A program made the translations under genes and the position numbers. Source: Bacteroidota bacterium (GTDB lineage: Bacteria > Bacteroidota > Bacteroidia > Bacteroidales > DTGW01). Taken from it: a stretch of DNA of 64,000 bases. Below the pieces are notes generated by a model. The model was not told the DNA's origin. It searched no databases and saw nothing but the letters and a program-made list of their open reading frames with translations. Position 1 is the first letter of the stretch. Every line of letters starts with the position of its first letter. The stretch covers positions 1-64,000 of the forward strand of contig JAKPQD010000288.1 in NCBI GenBank assembly GCA_029572965.1, given 5' to 3'. This document shows, in pieces, positions 63,118-64,000 of the stretch.

Positions 63118-63276
63118 CCTTTGGCTGTCGGAAGCCCTGCCGATGTTACAAAAGCCGTTAAAGACCTGCTTGACAGTATAACAGACAAGCCAAAAGTGCT
63201 TCTTTCGTGCGGAGGGGGCATGCCGCCTAATGTTTCTACCGAAAATATCAGGGCTTTTATTGAGGCTACAAAATAA
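63118..63276 (+). pseudogene. C-terminal fragment of a uroporphyrinogen decarboxylase-family protein
   Basis: A 52-codon open stretch with no start, ending at TAA 63274-63276, reads AVGSPADVTKAVKDLL ... PKVLLSCGGGMPPNVSTENI then RAFIEATK. The G-x-P-x-x-V, LSCGGGxP and ENIRAFIEA blocks match the C-terminal ends of URO-D/corrinoid methyltransferase (MtaA/MtbA-like) proteins. An in-frame TAG at 63115-63117 and no upstream family sequence show that the first 300 or so residues are gone. It probably records a deletion at this locus. The identification rests on a short match. Confidence 0.6.
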
Positions 63277-63352
63277 TTACTACTTTTTTTATTTCGAGAA
63301 GGGTAAATGCCCGCGATTTTTATAATTTTATGTTACTTAACCAATAAGTAAT

Positions 63353-64000
63353 ATGAAAAAGCTCCCTTTTGAAATAAAGATTACCCTGATATATATATTT
63401 CTGGGGGCAATGTGGATACTGTTTTCTGACAGGCTTGTGGTCAGTTTTACCAGTGATATACGCAAAATACAAACACTATCGACATACAAAGGCTGGTTTT
63501 ACGTATTAACCACCGGCTTGCTGTTTTACTTTTTAAAAAAAAAAGAAATAAAACGCCGAAATGAGCTTTATCACGAGCTTTTGGAAGCCAAAAAGAAAGC
63601 CGAAGAAGCTGACCGTCTCAAATCTGCATTCCTAGCCAACCTTTCGCATTATATCCGCACACCAATGAACAGTATCCTTGGATTTGTAGAACTGTTGAAA
63701 GAAAAAGACCTTTCAGCTCAAAAACAGGAGCTTTTTTTGTCTTATATTAATAGCCAAAGCTATCACCTTCTTCAGGTAATTTCGAGTATTATTGAAATTT
63801 CTAAGATTCAGGAAAACCAATACGAAATCAATAAAAGCTTATTTAGCCTCAACGAACTTTTGCGCAAGATAGTCATCAATGCAAATATTGAGATAAAAAG
63901 GCTGAACAAACCTGTTGTTGTAAATGCCCCTTTTGAAATGACAGGCCAAAATATTGAACTATATACCGATAAGGATATAGTAGAGCAGATATTATCAAAC
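63353..64000 (+). CDS. Membrane-bound sensor histidine kinase, 3' end outside the window
   Basis: 216 codons from ATG at 63353, still open at the window end. Two membrane helices (about 8-28, ITLIYIFLGAMWILF; and about 48-66, GWFYVLTTGLLFYFL) flank a 20-residue loop, then a short coiled coil and a HisKA domain with the H-box FLANLSHYIRTPMNSILGF. The residue after the phospho-histidine is tyrosine, where HExxR/HEIRTP is the rule. The HATPase begins near the end (DKDIVEQILSN corresponds to the N-box). It follows the chemosensory operon by more than 500 bases and is a separate unit. Confidence 0.85.
   Translation, partial: MKKLPFEIKITLIYIFLGAMWILFSDRLVVSFTSDIRKIQTLSTYKGWFYVLTTGLLFYFLKKKEIKRRNELYHELLEAKKKAEEADRLKSAFLANLSHYIRTPMNSILGFVELLKEKDLSAQKQELFLSYINSQSYHLLQVISSIIEISKIQENQYEINKSLFSLNELLRKIVINANIEIKRLNKPVVVNAPFEMTGQNIELYTDKDIVEQILSN

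Noticed and set aside
1-64000. tRNA or rRNA genes
   Set aside because: I looked through all gaps for cloverleaf-like arms and conserved rRNA text and saw none; a small RNA gene could still be missed by eye.

Overview
The window comes from an AT-rich Bacteroidota chromosome, probably an anaerobic or facultative member of the Bacteroidales/Marinilabiliales type. The supporting signs are a T9SS C-terminal sorting domain, a SusC/BtuB-like TonB receptor, DUF4290, an LL-diaminopimelate aminotransferase, a pyruvate:ferredoxin oxidoreductase, and TAnnTTTG-type -7 promoter boxes. TGA ends several intact genes, so the standard code applies. I saw no rRNA, tRNA, CRISPR array or complete insertion sequence.

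Layout. 1-6.3 kb: 3' end of an rRNA uracil methyltransferase, a lone receiver, a CapA-like gene broken by an in-frame TGA, a small outer-membrane barrel, NAD synthetase and MltG. 6.3-11.2 kb: a TonB receptor whose 3' end lies in an octamer tandem repeat, then a compact type II restriction-modification island (methyltransferase with a degenerate SNase-like tail plus an MjaI-like endonuclease) followed by an attC-like imperfect hairpin. 11.4-23.2 kb: mutarotase, NlpC/P60 hydrolase, a 7TM-HD phosphohydrolase, rpsF-rpsR-rplI, murA, DUF4290, and a tightly overlapped rsfS-ftsH-DUF2007-cdsA-psd operon. 23.2-24.4 kb: a scar with strong inverted repeats and an IS110 transposase remnant. 24.4-37.7 kb: deacetylase, glycosyltransferase, dapL, dnaE, trxA, a frameshifted Omp85-type barrel, pth, rplY, prs, engB, manA and a LysE exporter. 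37.9-50.2 kb: a secreted CE15-like esterase, PFOR, a histidine kinase, an FNR-like regulator with an N-terminal cysteine cluster, and a 1039-residue peptidase/propeller/Omp85 fusion. 50.3-64 kb: two FKBP isomerases, MscS, then a signalling block: multi-PAS kinase and LuxR regulator, a repeat-filled 700-bp gap, a minimal chemosensory operon (receiver, CheA, CheW, MCP) and the start of another kinase.

How the parts relate. The envelope genes (mltG, murA, NlpC/P60, cdsA, psd, ftsH, Omp85 proteins) and the translation genes are housekeeping. The FNR-like protein, the kinase beside it and PFOR suggest oxygen-linked control of fermentative metabolism. The most unusual items are the restriction-modification island with its fused SNase-like domain and the matching scarcity of CTAG in the window, the metallopeptidase/propeller/Omp85 fusion, the MurA Cys-to-Asp change, and dispersed intergenic repeats shared between 23.5 kb and 57.2 kb. 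Two of the three broken genes carry single-base homopolymer frameshifts, so sequencing error must be kept in mind.
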